DNA of 32,272 bases from Mesotaenium endlicherianum (GCA_009602735.1 WELA01006430.1:87277-119548); one strand, 5' to 3'; positions 10,501-20,520 are shown, numbered from the stretch's first letter. Made by a program: numbers and translations. The notes: generated from the letters alone by a model not told the origin.

Positions 10501-10800
10501 NNNNNNNNNNNNNNNNNNNNNNNNNNNNNNNNNNNNNNNNNNNNNNNNNNNNNNNNNNNNNNNNNNNNNNNNNNNNNNNNNNNNNNNNNNNNNNNNNNNN
10601 NNNNNNNNNNNNNNNNNNNNNNNNNNNNNNNNNNNNNNNNNNNNNNNNNNNNNNNNNNNNNNNNNNNNNNNNNNNNNNNNNNNNNNNNNNNNNNNNNNNN
10701 NNNNNNNNNNNNNNNNNNNNNNNNNNNNNNNNNNNNNNNNNNNNNNNNNNNNNNNNNNNNNNNNNNNNNNNNNNNNNNNNNNNNNNNNNNNNNNNNNNNN
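10501..10800. other. Assembly gap (300 N)
   Basis: Exactly 300 undetermined bases lie within the 3' part of the extra ORF of the nested chromovirus. The round number suggests a placeholder, so the true length and reading frame across it are unknown. Confidence 0.98.
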
Positions 10801-11830
10801 CATAGAGGTCCTTTTCCCCCTGCTTACTTGCCCATTTGGCATAAGCGTGCTTCCCTTTGGAGAATGACTCTCGGGCCCTGCTTCTGTCCCCCTGCATCTG
10901 TTGGCTCATGCACTCTCTGACTCCATCCAATCTTGGATCCCAAGCCGCAATGTGAGGGGGCAATACTATGTCCCCGTTTAGGTCTGTCAGGAAATCCTCA
11001 TCCGTCGCCCTGTCATTCTGCTGGTCCCTCATGTTGATGGTCATCCACCGCCAATCAGTGGGCTTTTGGAAGAAGGCAGCGTCTGTCTTTTTGAGAGTAC
11101 AAGGGTACCAGTGCCCTGCAAAGTCCAGCTGACTGGTTTCTCTGGCCAAGAATTCCCAGCTCCTCCTCTCCACCTCATTGTACATGGCCTTGAACCTGTT
11201 GTGGGGTGTTGAGTCCTTGAAGCTGTCCGCGTCCATGGGGATCATCCTGATGACCCTATCTGCCCCCCAAATACCAGGAATCGAGACCGCTCCTGCTTCG
11301 TTCATCTGGGCCATTGCCTTGGCCTCTCCGATGGTATATCCTACCATCCTGGCGTAATCGTGGTAGAGGAGGAGCCCTGTGCCGACCTCTATATACTTGT
11401 CAAAGTTTTCGGATGTCTCCCCTTCCTTCTGGAGGATTTCCTTCTGCGACTCACTGCGACTTCTCTGGGCATACTTGAAGGCCTCCTCCAGTAGATCAAA
11501 GCCCTTGCCCAGCACCGTGTAGCGGTAGCTGCTGATTCTCCTCTGTTCTTCTTCTTCAGCCTGCTGCTTCCGCTTCTCCTCAGCTTGCCTCTCCTCCTCT
11601 GCTTTCTTCGCCTCCTCTGCAGCTTTTCTGTCCATTTCTTCCTGCCTCAGTCTGGCCTGTTCCTCCTCCTCCTTCTTCTTCTGTGCCTCCTGCTGTTGTT
11701 GGAGTCGTTGTGATTCCCGAGCGGTGATGGAAGATGATTCGATGTCTCCACGGAATTGCAAGTATTCTGCATGTGCCTCTTCCACCCTTCGCTTCCACTT
11801 GAGTTTCGACTTTTGAGTCATCCTGCTCAA
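10801..11830 (-). CDS. Extra ORF after pol in chromovirus, coiled-coil protein of unknown function
   Basis: From the ATG at 11830 (MSRMTQKSKLKWKRR) about 343 codons are open until the N gap; the C-terminus is unknown. The protein has a basic N-terminus, then a long Q/E/K-rich coiled coil (residues about 40-105, such as EEEEQARLRQEEMDRK). A mixed globular part follows with several tryptophans and tyrosines (LLLYHDYARMVGYTIGEA, EFLARETSQLDFAGHWYPC, TDWRWMTINMRD, IVLPPHIAAWDPRLDG). I see no signal peptide or membrane span in the known part, so it is not envelope-like. It has no gag zinc knuckle and no enzyme motif that I recognise. It lies on the element's sense strand between integrase and 3' LTR and has kept a long open frame although gag and pol carry stops. 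I cannot name a function. Confidence 0.7.
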
Positions 11831-12076
11831 TCATAAACACAATGCAGTTAGTGAAGTCATGATATTTTGCCGCTACTGAGTGCCTTTGATGAAGAGGGAC
11901 GCGATCGGGAGAGTTCCTAAAGTGGAATACCTGGTGTGAGCGAATACAAGGAAAAATTGAGTTGGAGAGCAAGTGAGTGTGAGCGCAGTTTGAGTGGGTA
12001 ATATGGTGATCTGAGACTACCACTCCCTCCAACTCAAATTTAAAGGTGGGCTGCCTGTCACAACTGTCACTAACTG
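11831..12076 (-). promoter_or_regulatory. Leader of the extra ORF: repeated PPT-like and GTGACAG motifs
   Basis: Between the end of pol and the extra ORF, reading on the - strand, are TATATAAGTTGGAGGGAGATG (12077-12097 edge), three GTGACAG-type repeats (about 12054-12080), TTTAAATTTGAGTTGGAGGGAG (about 12024-12045), and then about 190 bp of leader. TATAAG and TTTAAATT could serve as TATA-like elements and GTTGGAGGGA repeats the element's polypurine tract. A promoter, an internal plus-strand primer or a splice-acceptor leader are all possible; this is inference from motif placement only. Confidence 0.35.
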
Positions 12077-13352
12077 TCACATCTCCCTCCAACTTATATG
12101 GAGACAGGACCTCCTGTCACCTTCCCGTGTCAACGGAAATGACTGTAAGGGAGGTGCCCCAGCCGCCCGAAGGTGGAACCGTTTTAACGCTCCTTTGGCA
12201 TGGGTCAGCTGATCTGTAAATTCCCAAGTGTCCCCAGAGGCATCGTAACCCTTCCATCGGATGAGGTACTTCATGACATTTAGACGATCGACGGACCGAG
12301 CAAGCGTCTAAAATCTCATCGACCTCATATTCCTCAGGGTCGCCGTCCCGGACAGCGGGGACCGGTCCCGGTTGGACAGGTAACCGACCTGTGAACAGTG
12401 TATCACCTTTGATGTATGGGTCCAGGAAGGAGACATTAAAGACCGGGTGACCCTTGTAGTCAGCTGACATGTTCAATTTGTAAGCATTCTGACCGACACG
12501 ACGGACCACCGAGTATGGACCGACCCAGACAGGGCCAAGCTTTTTCTTGACCACACCAGGGAGGTACAGGTGCTGCGAATGCAGTTTGACTAAATCCCCC
12601 TTGGAAAATGTCAGTTCCCGACGGTGTTGATCAGCGAATTTTTGTTGGTTTTCTTGGGCCTTGTGCAAGTTTCGTTGGACTTCTGACAGGGTGTCAGCAA
12701 ACTCCTGAGTTAACTGGAGGGAGACCGGGTTGTCAATCCCTTCAGGGTGAGTTAAAAATTCCCCTAGCACATCTAGAGGAGACTTAGGAAATCTACCCAG
12801 GCTGAGTTCAAAAGGAGTCTTGCCCGTTGACGCGTGCACCGCACTGTTGACCGCAAACTGAATTTGAGGCAACAGGTCATCCCAATTATCTTGTTTTTGG
12901 TTAATATATGCTCTCAGCACCTCCTGCAGAACTCGGTTAGTTCTTTCAGTCTGCCCATCAGTCTGAGGGTGGTTTGCTGTGCTAAGCAGCTGTTTGACTC
13001 CCATTAACCCCATTAAAGCTCTCCAGAACTTAGAGGTGAATTTTGAGTCTCTGTCTGAGATGATATTAGAAGGTAGCCCATGTTGGCATACTACATGGTT
13101 GTAAAACTGTCTCGCTGTTTCGAGTGCAGTCACTTTGACAGTTGTGGGGATAAAAATGACCATTTTTGTCAGTTTATCCACGACTACCAGTATTGAATCA
13201 TGCCCATTGGTAGTTCTTGGTAGTGAGACCACCCAGTCCATGGATATAGTTTCCCAGCGTCCAGCTGGGATGGGCAGCGGTTGCAAGAGACCTCCGGGTG
13301 GTGTGTGCCGAGACTTATTTCTCTGACACTGGTCACAGGACTTGACGTATTT
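12077..13352 (-). pseudogene. pol: Integrase and chromodomain of nested chromovirus
   Basis: The open frame starts inside the zinc finger ([14 protein letters not shown]), so the CxxC half is present but the HH half and about 40 residues before it are missing. An internal deletion joined it to the end of the RNase H frame and changed frame. The core is intact in its motifs: D (ISMDWVVSLP), D (ISDRDSKFTS), E (QTDGQTERTN). The C-terminal domain follows (GDLVKLHSQHL, KLGPVWVGPYSVVRRVG, GHPVFNVSFLDPYIKG). Near 12275 an apparent 4-base insertion (CGAT duplicated) shifts the frame, and the chromodomain (YLIRWKGYDASGDTWE) is read in the new frame to 12077. The lineage is chromovirus. Confidence 0.9.
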
Positions 13353-15018
13353 CCAAGTTATTAGGAATGACCAGCTTCAGCCTCTCTGAAGTGGTTTCAG
13401 TCACCCAGACCCCTCCCTTAAACTTATACCCGAGTGCAGTAGCACGACACACACCAGTAGTGGGGCTGGGCTCAAATGTTGGGTCAAAAAGGTAGGCTTT
13501 CCTAAGTTGTTCTAGGAAGGACTTTTTCACCTTTAGTGAAGTGAGTGCACACAGGACTTTATCTACAGCATGCTGACTAAAGTTCCTTTCTTGCAAGTCA
13601 GGTCTTCTAGAGAGTGCATCAGCAGGATTCAACTTCCCTGGTTTGTAGTTGATCTGGACTTGGAACTGCTCCAGCATCTGGCTCCAGCGGTTCTCCCTCC
13701 TCGACAACTTGGACTTCTTCTGAAAGTGAGTCAGAGCTAGATGATCTGTAATCACCTTAAAAGCTTTACCATGTAAGTATGCTCTCCACTGTTTGAGCAC
13801 ATGAATGATAGCTAGGAGCTCTTTGTCATGCACTGTATAATTAATCTCCGCTGGATTGAATTTCAGAGACTCGTACAACACAGGGTGCCACTTCTGCCTT
13901 ACCTTACCATCCTTTGTGGTTTTGTCAGCAGGCTGCAACAAAATAGCACTCATGGCAAAGTCAGAGGCATCAGTAACCACCTGCACCGATTTGCTGGGGT
14001 CATACACGGCTAGCACTGGGGCAGAACAAAGGGCATCTTTAAGGGTCTGGAAGGCAGCCTGCTGCTCTTCCCCCCACACATACCCGATGTCTTTCTTAGT
14101 AAGGTCAGTCAGTTTGCTGGCCTTTGTGGAATAATTCTCAATAAATCTCCTATGGTAGTTAGCCAACCCGAGGAAGGATCTAACTTCAGAGACAGACTGT
14201 GGTACTGGCCAGTCCCTTATGGTCTGGACTTTCTTAGGATCCACACTGATGCCCTCTTTACTGATAACGTGGCCTAAGAATTCAATACTTTCCTTAAAGA
14301 AATCACACTTGCTCATTTTAGCATATAAGTGATTCGTTCTTAGAGTGTCCAGGACTGTCTTTAAGTGTTCAGCGTGCTGAGCTTCATCTTTAGAGAAAAT
14401 TAAAATATCATCCAGGAAAACTTGCACAAACTTATCCAAATAAGGTCTGAAAATGTCATTCATAGCACCCATGAAGGTAGCAGGAGCATTAGTCAGTCCA
14501 AATGGCATCACGTTGAACTCATAGTGTCCATAACGTGTGCGGAAGGCAGTCTTGTGTTCATCCTCCTCAGCAATTCTGATTTGATGATACCCACTCTTGA
14601 GATCTATCTTAGTGAACACCTTAGCACCAGACAGGGTATCAAGCAAGTCCTCGATCCTGGGTAAAGCATACTTGTTCTTTATTGTAATTCTGTTCAGGGC
14701 TCTGTAATCCACACACATCTGCACACTGCCATCCTTTTTCTTAACAAATAGGATGGGTGCGCCGTAAGGTGATTTACTGGGAGAAATATAACCATTTTCC
14801 TCAAGCTCTGTTATCTGTGTTTTCAACTCCTCGCTCTCCACATAAGACAAGCCATAAGTGCGTTGCCAAGGTGGCTGACTCCCAGGTAATAGATCAATCC
14901 TATGATCTACTTCCCTCTTAGGGGGTAGTCCTGGAGGCATATTAAATACATCAGTGTACTGAGCAACAATTTTTGCAGCAGTAGGGTGCTTCGAAGGGCT
15001 TACCTTTTTCTCAACCAC
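13333..15018 (-). pseudogene. pol: Reverse transcriptase and RNase H of nested chromovirus
   Basis: A 561-codon open stretch in the same frame as the protease but separated from it by stops. Reverse transcriptase blocks are complete: [67 protein letters not shown], and the catalytic [10 protein letters not shown]. RNase H follows with [15 protein letters not shown], the [13 protein letters not shown] helix and [10 protein letters not shown], then [12 protein letters not shown]. The connection and the start of the zinc finger (LVIPNNLE) end at a stop at 13333-13335, created by the deletion that truncates the integrase. As part of a polyprotein it has no start of its own. Confidence 0.93.
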
Positions 15019-15828
15019 TTCTTAAGGTTGAGGAGGTACCTCTCTTAGCAGCAGACAGAATATTCTGTCCTCCTTCTGGTTCCAGCTTTTGACGAACTCC
15101 ATTGCATTCAGCAACTTGCATCATTCTGGAAGTCTCTTCATTTCCTTCATTTGCCATCCACACAGGACAAGAGGAAGAGCACTGGTGGGTGCCAAGTCAG
15201 TCTGCCCATCACTGGCTCCTCTCACTTTAACTGTACCTCTGCTCCAACATACTTCAGCTTGATGTCTATTAAGCCAGGACCTGCCTAGCACGAGATCATA
15301 AAAGCCAGTGTTGAGTACCTCAAATGTAAGCGTTTCAGTTAGAACTGCAATGCCAGAACCTAACTGGACCTCAATAGGCTTGGTTATAACTCCTCCCGGG
15401 ATACTTGAGGCATCTCCAAGGAATATTTTTCTATTCCCTTGGGTGACAGTAGGCAGCCTTAGCCGCTTAACTAAGTCCTTGTGAATAAAAGTATGTGACG
15501 CCCCTCCGTCAACAAATGCCCTCACCTTCCTACCTGCAATCATGCAATGCAGTAGGATAGGGGGGACTGTCTTTTCCTGACTTTCGCATTGTTCTCCTGA
15601 CGTAGCAAAGAAATGTTGGACATCAGGTGGAACAAGAGCATCCAGAGTGTGCACTCTCTGGACGTCTATATTACTGATGGTCTCCTTTATCTGTTTGTCA
15701 GGCATGCATAGTGAATCCAGTTCAGCAGGACCCATAATACCTGCTACGAGGGCAGCTAGTGACGACTCACTATCTCTAGCATCCTCACAGTCAGTAGACT
15801 GGATTACTGACTGTTGCTGTCTTTTAAA
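15019..15828 (-). pseudogene. pol: Protease region of nested chromovirus pol, entered by -1 frameshift
   Basis: The pol frame is open from the slippery site (15828) through 31 codons to MGPAELDSL and then the retropepsin: AFVDGGASHTF is the active-site loop (D-G-G-A, a common variant of D-S/T-G-A) and FYDLVLGRSWL is the conserved second block. The enzyme would act as a dimer to cut the polyprotein. Two in-frame stops, TGA at 15121-15123 and TAA at 15022-15024, separate it from reverse transcriptase. Both are best read as decay, since the surrounding frame is otherwise continuous. Confidence 0.88.
15787..15828 (-). promoter_or_regulatory. Gag-pol -1 ribosomal frameshift signal (slippery site plus hairpin)
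   Basis: On the - strand the heptamer T TTA AAA (15822-15828) sits in gag frame as X XXY YYZ. A 7-nt spacer (15815-15821) follows. Then comes a perfect 10-bp hairpin, ACAGTCAGTA / TACTGACTGT, with an 8-nt loop (15787-15814). The gag stop TAA (15804-15806) lies in this hairpin, partly in its loop. The pol frame is the -1 frame and is open from the heptamer onward. A second short hairpin (TAGTGA/TCACTA) lies about 15 bases further on. Confidence 0.85.
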
Positions 15829-17282
15829 GGCTGGTCTTTTCTCTCGACCTTAGGCAGGTGCTTGACCGGACACTGTTCTCTGTAGTGGCCTTTCTGCTGA
15901 CAATGGTAGCAAGTAGATTTTGCTGAGGCTGGTCTCGGCTTAGTCCTACCACCACCCCTTCCATAGCCACCTCGAGAGGGACCACCTCTACCTCTAGACT
16001 GAATAGCATTGTACTCATACTCATATTCATCACCCTGATTATCCTCAGCCTGGTCTCCTTCAACTGCATTGTAGGAACCGTGGGGCTTTTTGACAATCTT
16101 AGACACCAAAGCGTTACTCTGGCGCTTGTGATTGAACTGCTGCTGATCCCAGGCGTCAGCATCCTGGATCAAGTCAGCCAGTTTCTCATACTTTCTCTCA
16201 GCAAAATGACCAGAGACCTCGGATTTCAAGACATACCTGAAGTATGCTATCCTATACCGTTCTGGCAAATCTGCCTGCTTCATCATGTTCTCTTGGAACT
16301 TTTGAGCAAACTCAGCAACTGAAGTGGTCTGCTTCAGTGTCAGGGAGATCATCGCATAGATAGCTTTCTCCTGCTGGTTGATGACATCAAACTTCTCATG
16401 CAACTTCTCGACAAACTCTACCCACGTAGGGTCACCGAGTTGCCGAGCCTTACGCTCTCCTTTCCAGTAAAGCCACCAGTCTGCGGCACTGCCTTTCTGT
16501 AGCGCACCGGTGTGCCTGACCATCTCCTAATCTTGCAATTCTGGGTAATTCTCCAGCCACTGCTCAACATCCGCGAGAAACTTGATCAGATAATATTTTC
16601 TACTTCCCTCAGGATCATATTCCTGGGGAGGTTTCGGCTTGGGCTTACTAGGCCCTCGGCCACCACCACTAGTGGTGTGAGACCCCAGTTGGTCCCTGTC
16701 CCGCAGTAGGGACATTATGATTCTTTTGTCCTCCTGCTGGGACTGATACATGGTCGCCATTTGCGACTGCATCTGAACGAACAATGCTCCCAAGTCTACA
16801 TTTTGGGGTGGTAGATTAGCAAATGCAGCAGCAGCATTGGCATCTACTCGCTGAGTAGTGTCCTCAACAATCCCTCTTGCTCCTGCAGCAGCAATTCCTG
16901 CCGCATTCAGCCGGTCACGTATTTGACCTAGGGGTACATTGAGTTGTACAGCAGGAGGTGGGTTCAGAACATTGGCCCTTGATGCCATAAGTTCTTCAAC
17001 AGTGCGCTCGTCAGCTGGCTGTCCTTCCCTCCTTTGTATATCTTCAGCGGCCTTTGCTACTTGTTCAGCTTCTAGTCTGGCTATCTCCTCCTCAGCTTGC
17101 TGAGCTGCGACTGAGGCAATAGCAGCTGCCTCCTCTTCAGCCTCCCTAGCTGCAGTATTTGCTACTGCTTCCGAATAGGTACGGTTTCCCGCTACATGGC
17201 TTTCCGCCTGGTTTTTGACATTCTCGTTCTCCTGGTTCTCCATGTCTTGGGAGTTGCTAGTTTGAGACCTTGTCCTTACCAT
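15804..17282 (-). pseudogene. gag: gag of nested chromovirus, with one internal stop
   Basis: It starts at MVRTRSQTSN, about 35 bases after the 5' LTR. The N-terminal half is alanine/glutamate-rich and probably helical (EAEEEAAAIASVAAQQAEEE). The second half has the retrotransposon gag core (GSAADWWLYWKGE, WVEFVEKLHEKF, VAEFAQKFQENMMKQADLPE, LIQDADAWDQQQF), an arginine/glycine-rich stretch and one intact zinc knuckle, CYHCQQKGHYREQC (CX2CX4HX4C). It would form the particle and bind the RNA. A TAG at 16527-16529 splits it in the same frame (LQD, stop, EMVRHTG). A one-base change from TGG would explain it. The normal end is the TAA at 15804, just past the frameshift site. Confidence 0.9.
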
Positions 17283-17300
17283 ACAAAGAAGACTGTGATA

Positions 17301-17315
17301 ACCGCTCCGATACCA
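17301..17315 (-). other. Primer-binding site, initiator tRNA-Met type
   Basis: On the - strand TGGTATCGGAGCGGT begins one base after the 5' LTR. It matches the common plant initiator-Met primer site TGGTATCAGAGC except for one base, so reverse transcription is probably primed by tRNA-iMet. Confidence 0.8.
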
Positions 17316-17316
17316 C

Positions 17317-18037
17317 TGAAATGAATCGACTTACCAAATAGGTGATTAACAATGAATAAAGATCTTTATATCAGCAAGTAATCTTTATGGTATTTTCGTT
17401 AATTGGTTTAACGGCAAAGGACAATACACTAGCAGGGAATAGTACTCGTAAGTCAAATGCAAGTAAACTAGCATCAATGATGCAAAATCAGTAAACTCAT
17501 ACATAAGCAAGGTTAGAAGACAGTGCGTATCAATGGCTTCTCGCCTTGGATTCAGAGTTCTCTCAGTAAGCTGTACAAGAGAGTTGGCCTCGTTTCCGAA
17601 TGCCGAACTCGAGAGCAATGCCTAGCGTATGTACATGGAATGAGTTAACTGTTCAACGGTCAGTGCGATGGCACCGCCTACCCGGGAGTTAACCACGTTG
17701 GTAGGACCTCGGTTAACCAAATCCACCGCCATCTCCCATCATCCCGAATCGCCATTCATCATAGGGATGTCATCTGGCCATTCATCTAGCACACCACACT
17801 TGGATGCATGTCGAGGCAGTTCGCTGCTACCGAGTACAGAAGTCAGCTGGCTGTCAAAGAATGTGTCAGCAAGCTGACTTAAGGTGAACTCAGCCTGCTA
17901 CTTCCGGCCAAGTCATTAAACTGAATTCAAGTATAAAGTCCAGCAGACTGATTGTTAACTAGAGTTCAGCAGGCTGAACTTATTTAACTATATTATTTAA
18001 ATGAATATTATATCAACCAGTATACTGATTCATTACA
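17317..18037 (-). repeat. 5' LTR of nested chromovirus (721 bp)
   Basis: It has the same TG...CA ends as 9713-10431. The promoter-bearing U3 is the part nearest 18037. It contains CAGTATACTG, an AT-rich block (TTTAAATAATATAG) and the inverted repeat AGTTCAGC/GCTGAACT. Confidence 0.95.
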
Positions 18038-18042
18038 AAAGG
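18038..18042 (+). repeat. Right target-site duplication AAAGG
   Basis: An exact copy of 9708-9712 immediately outside the LTR end ATTCATTACA. Confidence 0.95.
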
Positions 18043-18640
18043 TGATTAAGCAGCTCGTAGGTCGATGGTGCACAAAAGGCATTAAGATCTTGCCGTACCT
18101 CGACGACTTTCTAGGCGCCTGCGCCACAACCAGTTTACACCACGAACACCTCCGTGCGGTACTAGACAATTTTCGCAACTCGGGTTTTGTAGTCAACATG
18201 CAAAAAGCAGAACTGGATCCGTCCAAGGTCCTGCGGTTTCTAGGGGTAGTAATTGACTCTAGAACGCCAACGGTACACATTGATGCTAAACGCAAGGAAA
18301 AACTACATCGTAGTATCGCGCAGATTGAATAGAAAGCAAGTCGGCGACAACAAGTTCCAGTCAGACACCTAGCATCGATGGCGGGACAAATTATTTCCAT
18401 GAAGATAGTCTTTGGAGGGTTTGCGGGTATGTATACAAGACAGCTCTACGCTAACATGCTCGACGGGCATTATTGGTCAGACTTGATCCCCGTCCGCCCA
18501 GATGTATTTCACGAACTACAGTTCTGGAAGAACAACTTTGAGCGTTTCCATTCAGTCCCGCTTACATTTCAAATGGCACCCGAATTTATATTGTATACAG
18601 ACGCTAGCGACTTGGGTTGGGGAGCAAACTGCAAAGAATA
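18043..18640 (+). pseudogene. DIRS-type reverse transcriptase (C-terminal half) and start of RNase H
   Basis: It continues the frame interrupted at 9712: VIKQLVGRW, then the catalytic motif ILPYLDDFLGAC, then the thumb-like region (LRFLGVVIDSRTPTVHI). A TAG at 18330-18332 interrupts the frame, which resumes unchanged (VRHLASMAGQIISM). RNase H begins with FILYTDASDLGWGA, containing its first aspartate. A one-base indel in the GGGG run at about 18619 then moves the frame to the one used by the next segment. Confidence 0.9.
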
Positions 18641-19432
18641 GAACCAGGTCAATCATGGAGAATGAGAGGAACACTTGAAGCAGCAGCGCTAGGTGACTCG
18701 TCGTCAGTTCGCGAGGTAGCGGGCATGAGCGCAGCCCTAGCAAATTCAGCAGGAATTATAAAAAATGCTCAAACACTCATTCGGACAGATAGCCAGGCGG
18801 CATACTTCGTATTGCAAAAAGAAGGGTCGACCCGCCCCGCAATAAGCTCCCTATGCAGAGCGATCTTCGACACAGCCTTAGCAAACGGGTTCACACTCTT
18901 CGTCGAGTGGGTCCCTCGGGACTCGAACACGATAGTCGACGAACTATCTAAATTCACGGATAAAGACGACTATAGCTTGAAGGAGGACACATTCTGCATG
19001 CTCAACAACTTATGGGGACCCTTCTCGGTGGACAGATTTGCCAGCCACGAAAACTGCAAGCTACCGCGATTTAACTCGCGCTTCCTCTGTGGAGAAGCTA
19101 TAGCTACCAACGCATTCACGCTCCATTGGAGAGCTGATAATAACTACTGTTTCCTACCCCCGCAACTCATCCCGCCTACTATCAGACACGCGCTTAGATG
19201 CCAGGCCGAATGCACTATAGTAGTACCCTGCTGGCCCGCAGCCGTCTGGTGGCCGATGCTGCTCCAGGATGCCATTATTTGGGCTTGTTTTATTGATGAG
19301 GTTAGTATCTTAGGCTATCGCAATCAAGTATTAGATAAAGGACAGGATTGGCGGGCATTTGGTAAGAAAGGCTTACCCGCGTGCACAATGCTAGCACTAA
19401 ACATCAACCAGGGAAAGCGGGTGTGCAGATAG
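18617..19432 (+). pseudogene. RNase H remainder and DIRS-specific C-terminal domain
   Basis: After the frameshift the sequence continues with SSVREVAGMSAALANSA and the RNase H aspartates (LIRTDSQAAYFVLQ, VEWVPRDSNTIVDELSK). It is followed by the domain that comes after RNase H in DIRS-type elements, often described as methyltransferase-like: LWGPFSVDRFASHENCKLPRFNSR, AFTLHWRADNNYCFLPP, VVPCWPAAVWWPML. I see no clear catalytic motif in this last domain, and its function in the superfamily is not settled. The ORF ends just before the recombinase frame becomes readable, so the two overlap as in other DIRS elements. Confidence 0.85.
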
Positions 19433-19445
19433 CTCCAGACGACGT

Positions 19446-20513
19446 TTGCAAGAGTATTGGAAACAACTCGAGAAGCTTCGGTTAGACATAGCACTCCAAG
19501 CACTTGCACCAGGCACCATTAAGACGTATAATTCTTACTGGCGAATTTTTTTGGTATTTTGCCAACAGCACAATAAACAAGCGCTTCCTGCTACGCGCCA
19601 CACCGTGTCCATATTTCTCATGCACATCATTACCCAAGGTCACACTTGGAGCGTCTTCAATCAAACGATTGCAGCCATAGGAGCAGTGCACAATTTAGCA
19701 CACTTCCCCAATCCTACACATTCAGCCATGACAAACACACTCCGCAAGTCAGCCAACAAACTCTTACCCAAACCCTATCGCACCAAGATGCCATTAGCAC
19801 CCACGAAGCTCCGGCAGATCCTCAAGCAATTTGCACACACAGCTGCACCCATAGCCTCCTTAACGAAAGCAGCAACGCTGTTGTTAATGTACCATGGCCT
19901 ACTCAGATGGTCGGACCTCGTCACAATCAGGCTCTCTGATATACAAATTGAAGGCGAGGGTGGGATCCAGGCATTGAGGCTAAAGTTACCTCGGTCGAAA
20001 AACGACCCAGGCGGGAGAGGCACGTTTGCGACGTTCTTCGTCCTCAAGAGCAAGTGGTGTCCCGTACGCATGATTGGGAGACTGATCAAGGAAGCCCCCG
20101 AGTATGGAGCAGGCAATTGATTGGTGCAAGGGATCACCTCGACGGGCCAACTAACAGGCCACCCTCCAAGCTACGCCACAGTACGAGAGTGGTGCAGGGA
20201 ATGCTTCCAAGCAGTGGACATTACCCTCGCAGAATGTGGCACCCATTCGTTGCGCAAAGGTGCAGCCACTGCAGCAGCTAATGCAGGCATACAGGATAGA
20301 GTTTTCCAGGAGCTAGGTCGTTGGAGATCAGAACAAGCAAAAGCAGCCTACGTAGTGCAATTGCCTAAAGCACTCACCGAAGCAGCCCAAGCCATAAACG
20401 TAGAAAATACATTTCCAAAACTGCAATACTCCCAAAACCAAATACAGCCGCATTTAGACGCAAGTTTAGAAAGTAGAAGCACCTACTCCTATTTGCCCAG
20501 CCTTGTGTGGTGA
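19446..20513 (+). pseudogene. Tyrosine recombinase of the PAT-type element, one internal stop
   Basis: The protein (about 355 codons) would integrate the circular DNA copy. The N-terminal SAM-like domain (TIKTYNSYWRIFLVFCQQ) is followed by the catalytic domain. Its residues are all present: R in YHGLLRWSDLVTIRLSDI, a lysine-containing strand LPRSKNDPGG, HxxR in GTHSLRKGAATAAANAG, GRW in the next box, and Y in AAYVVQL. One TGA at 20118-20120 interrupts the frame, which continues unchanged on the other side. No ATG marks the start; the frame is open further up and overlaps the end of the RNase H ORF. B1 begins eight bases after the stop codon. Confidence 0.9.
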
Positions 20514-20520
20514 AAATTGC

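Larger units (their letters stand above)
9713..18037 (-). mobile_element. Nested Ty3/gypsy chromovirus (family C) with post-pol ORF
   Basis: A complete-length LTR element in reverse orientation. Reading on the - strand it has 5' LTR (17317-18037), initiator-tRNA-like primer site, gag, a -1 frameshift signal, protease, reverse transcriptase, RNase H, integrase with chromodomain, a further ORF, polypurine tract and 3' LTR (9713-10431). The LTRs differ by about two dozen substitutions plus a few 1-2 base indels (about 97% identity by hand), so the insertion is not very recent. Stops in gag and pol, a deletion in the integrase zinc finger and a chromodomain frameshift show it is defective. A 300-N gap lies in its 3' part. 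Confidence 0.95.

Noticed and set aside
10485..10842. Reading frames through the N gap
   Set aside because: Unknown bases cannot support a coding call; the frame after the gap is arbitrary.
15022..20120. Alternative genetic code or programmed readthrough to explain single in-frame stops in several ORFs
   Set aside because: TAG, TGA and TAA are all represented, frameshifts and a deletion occur in the same elements, and host-type genes end normally. Neutral decay is simpler.
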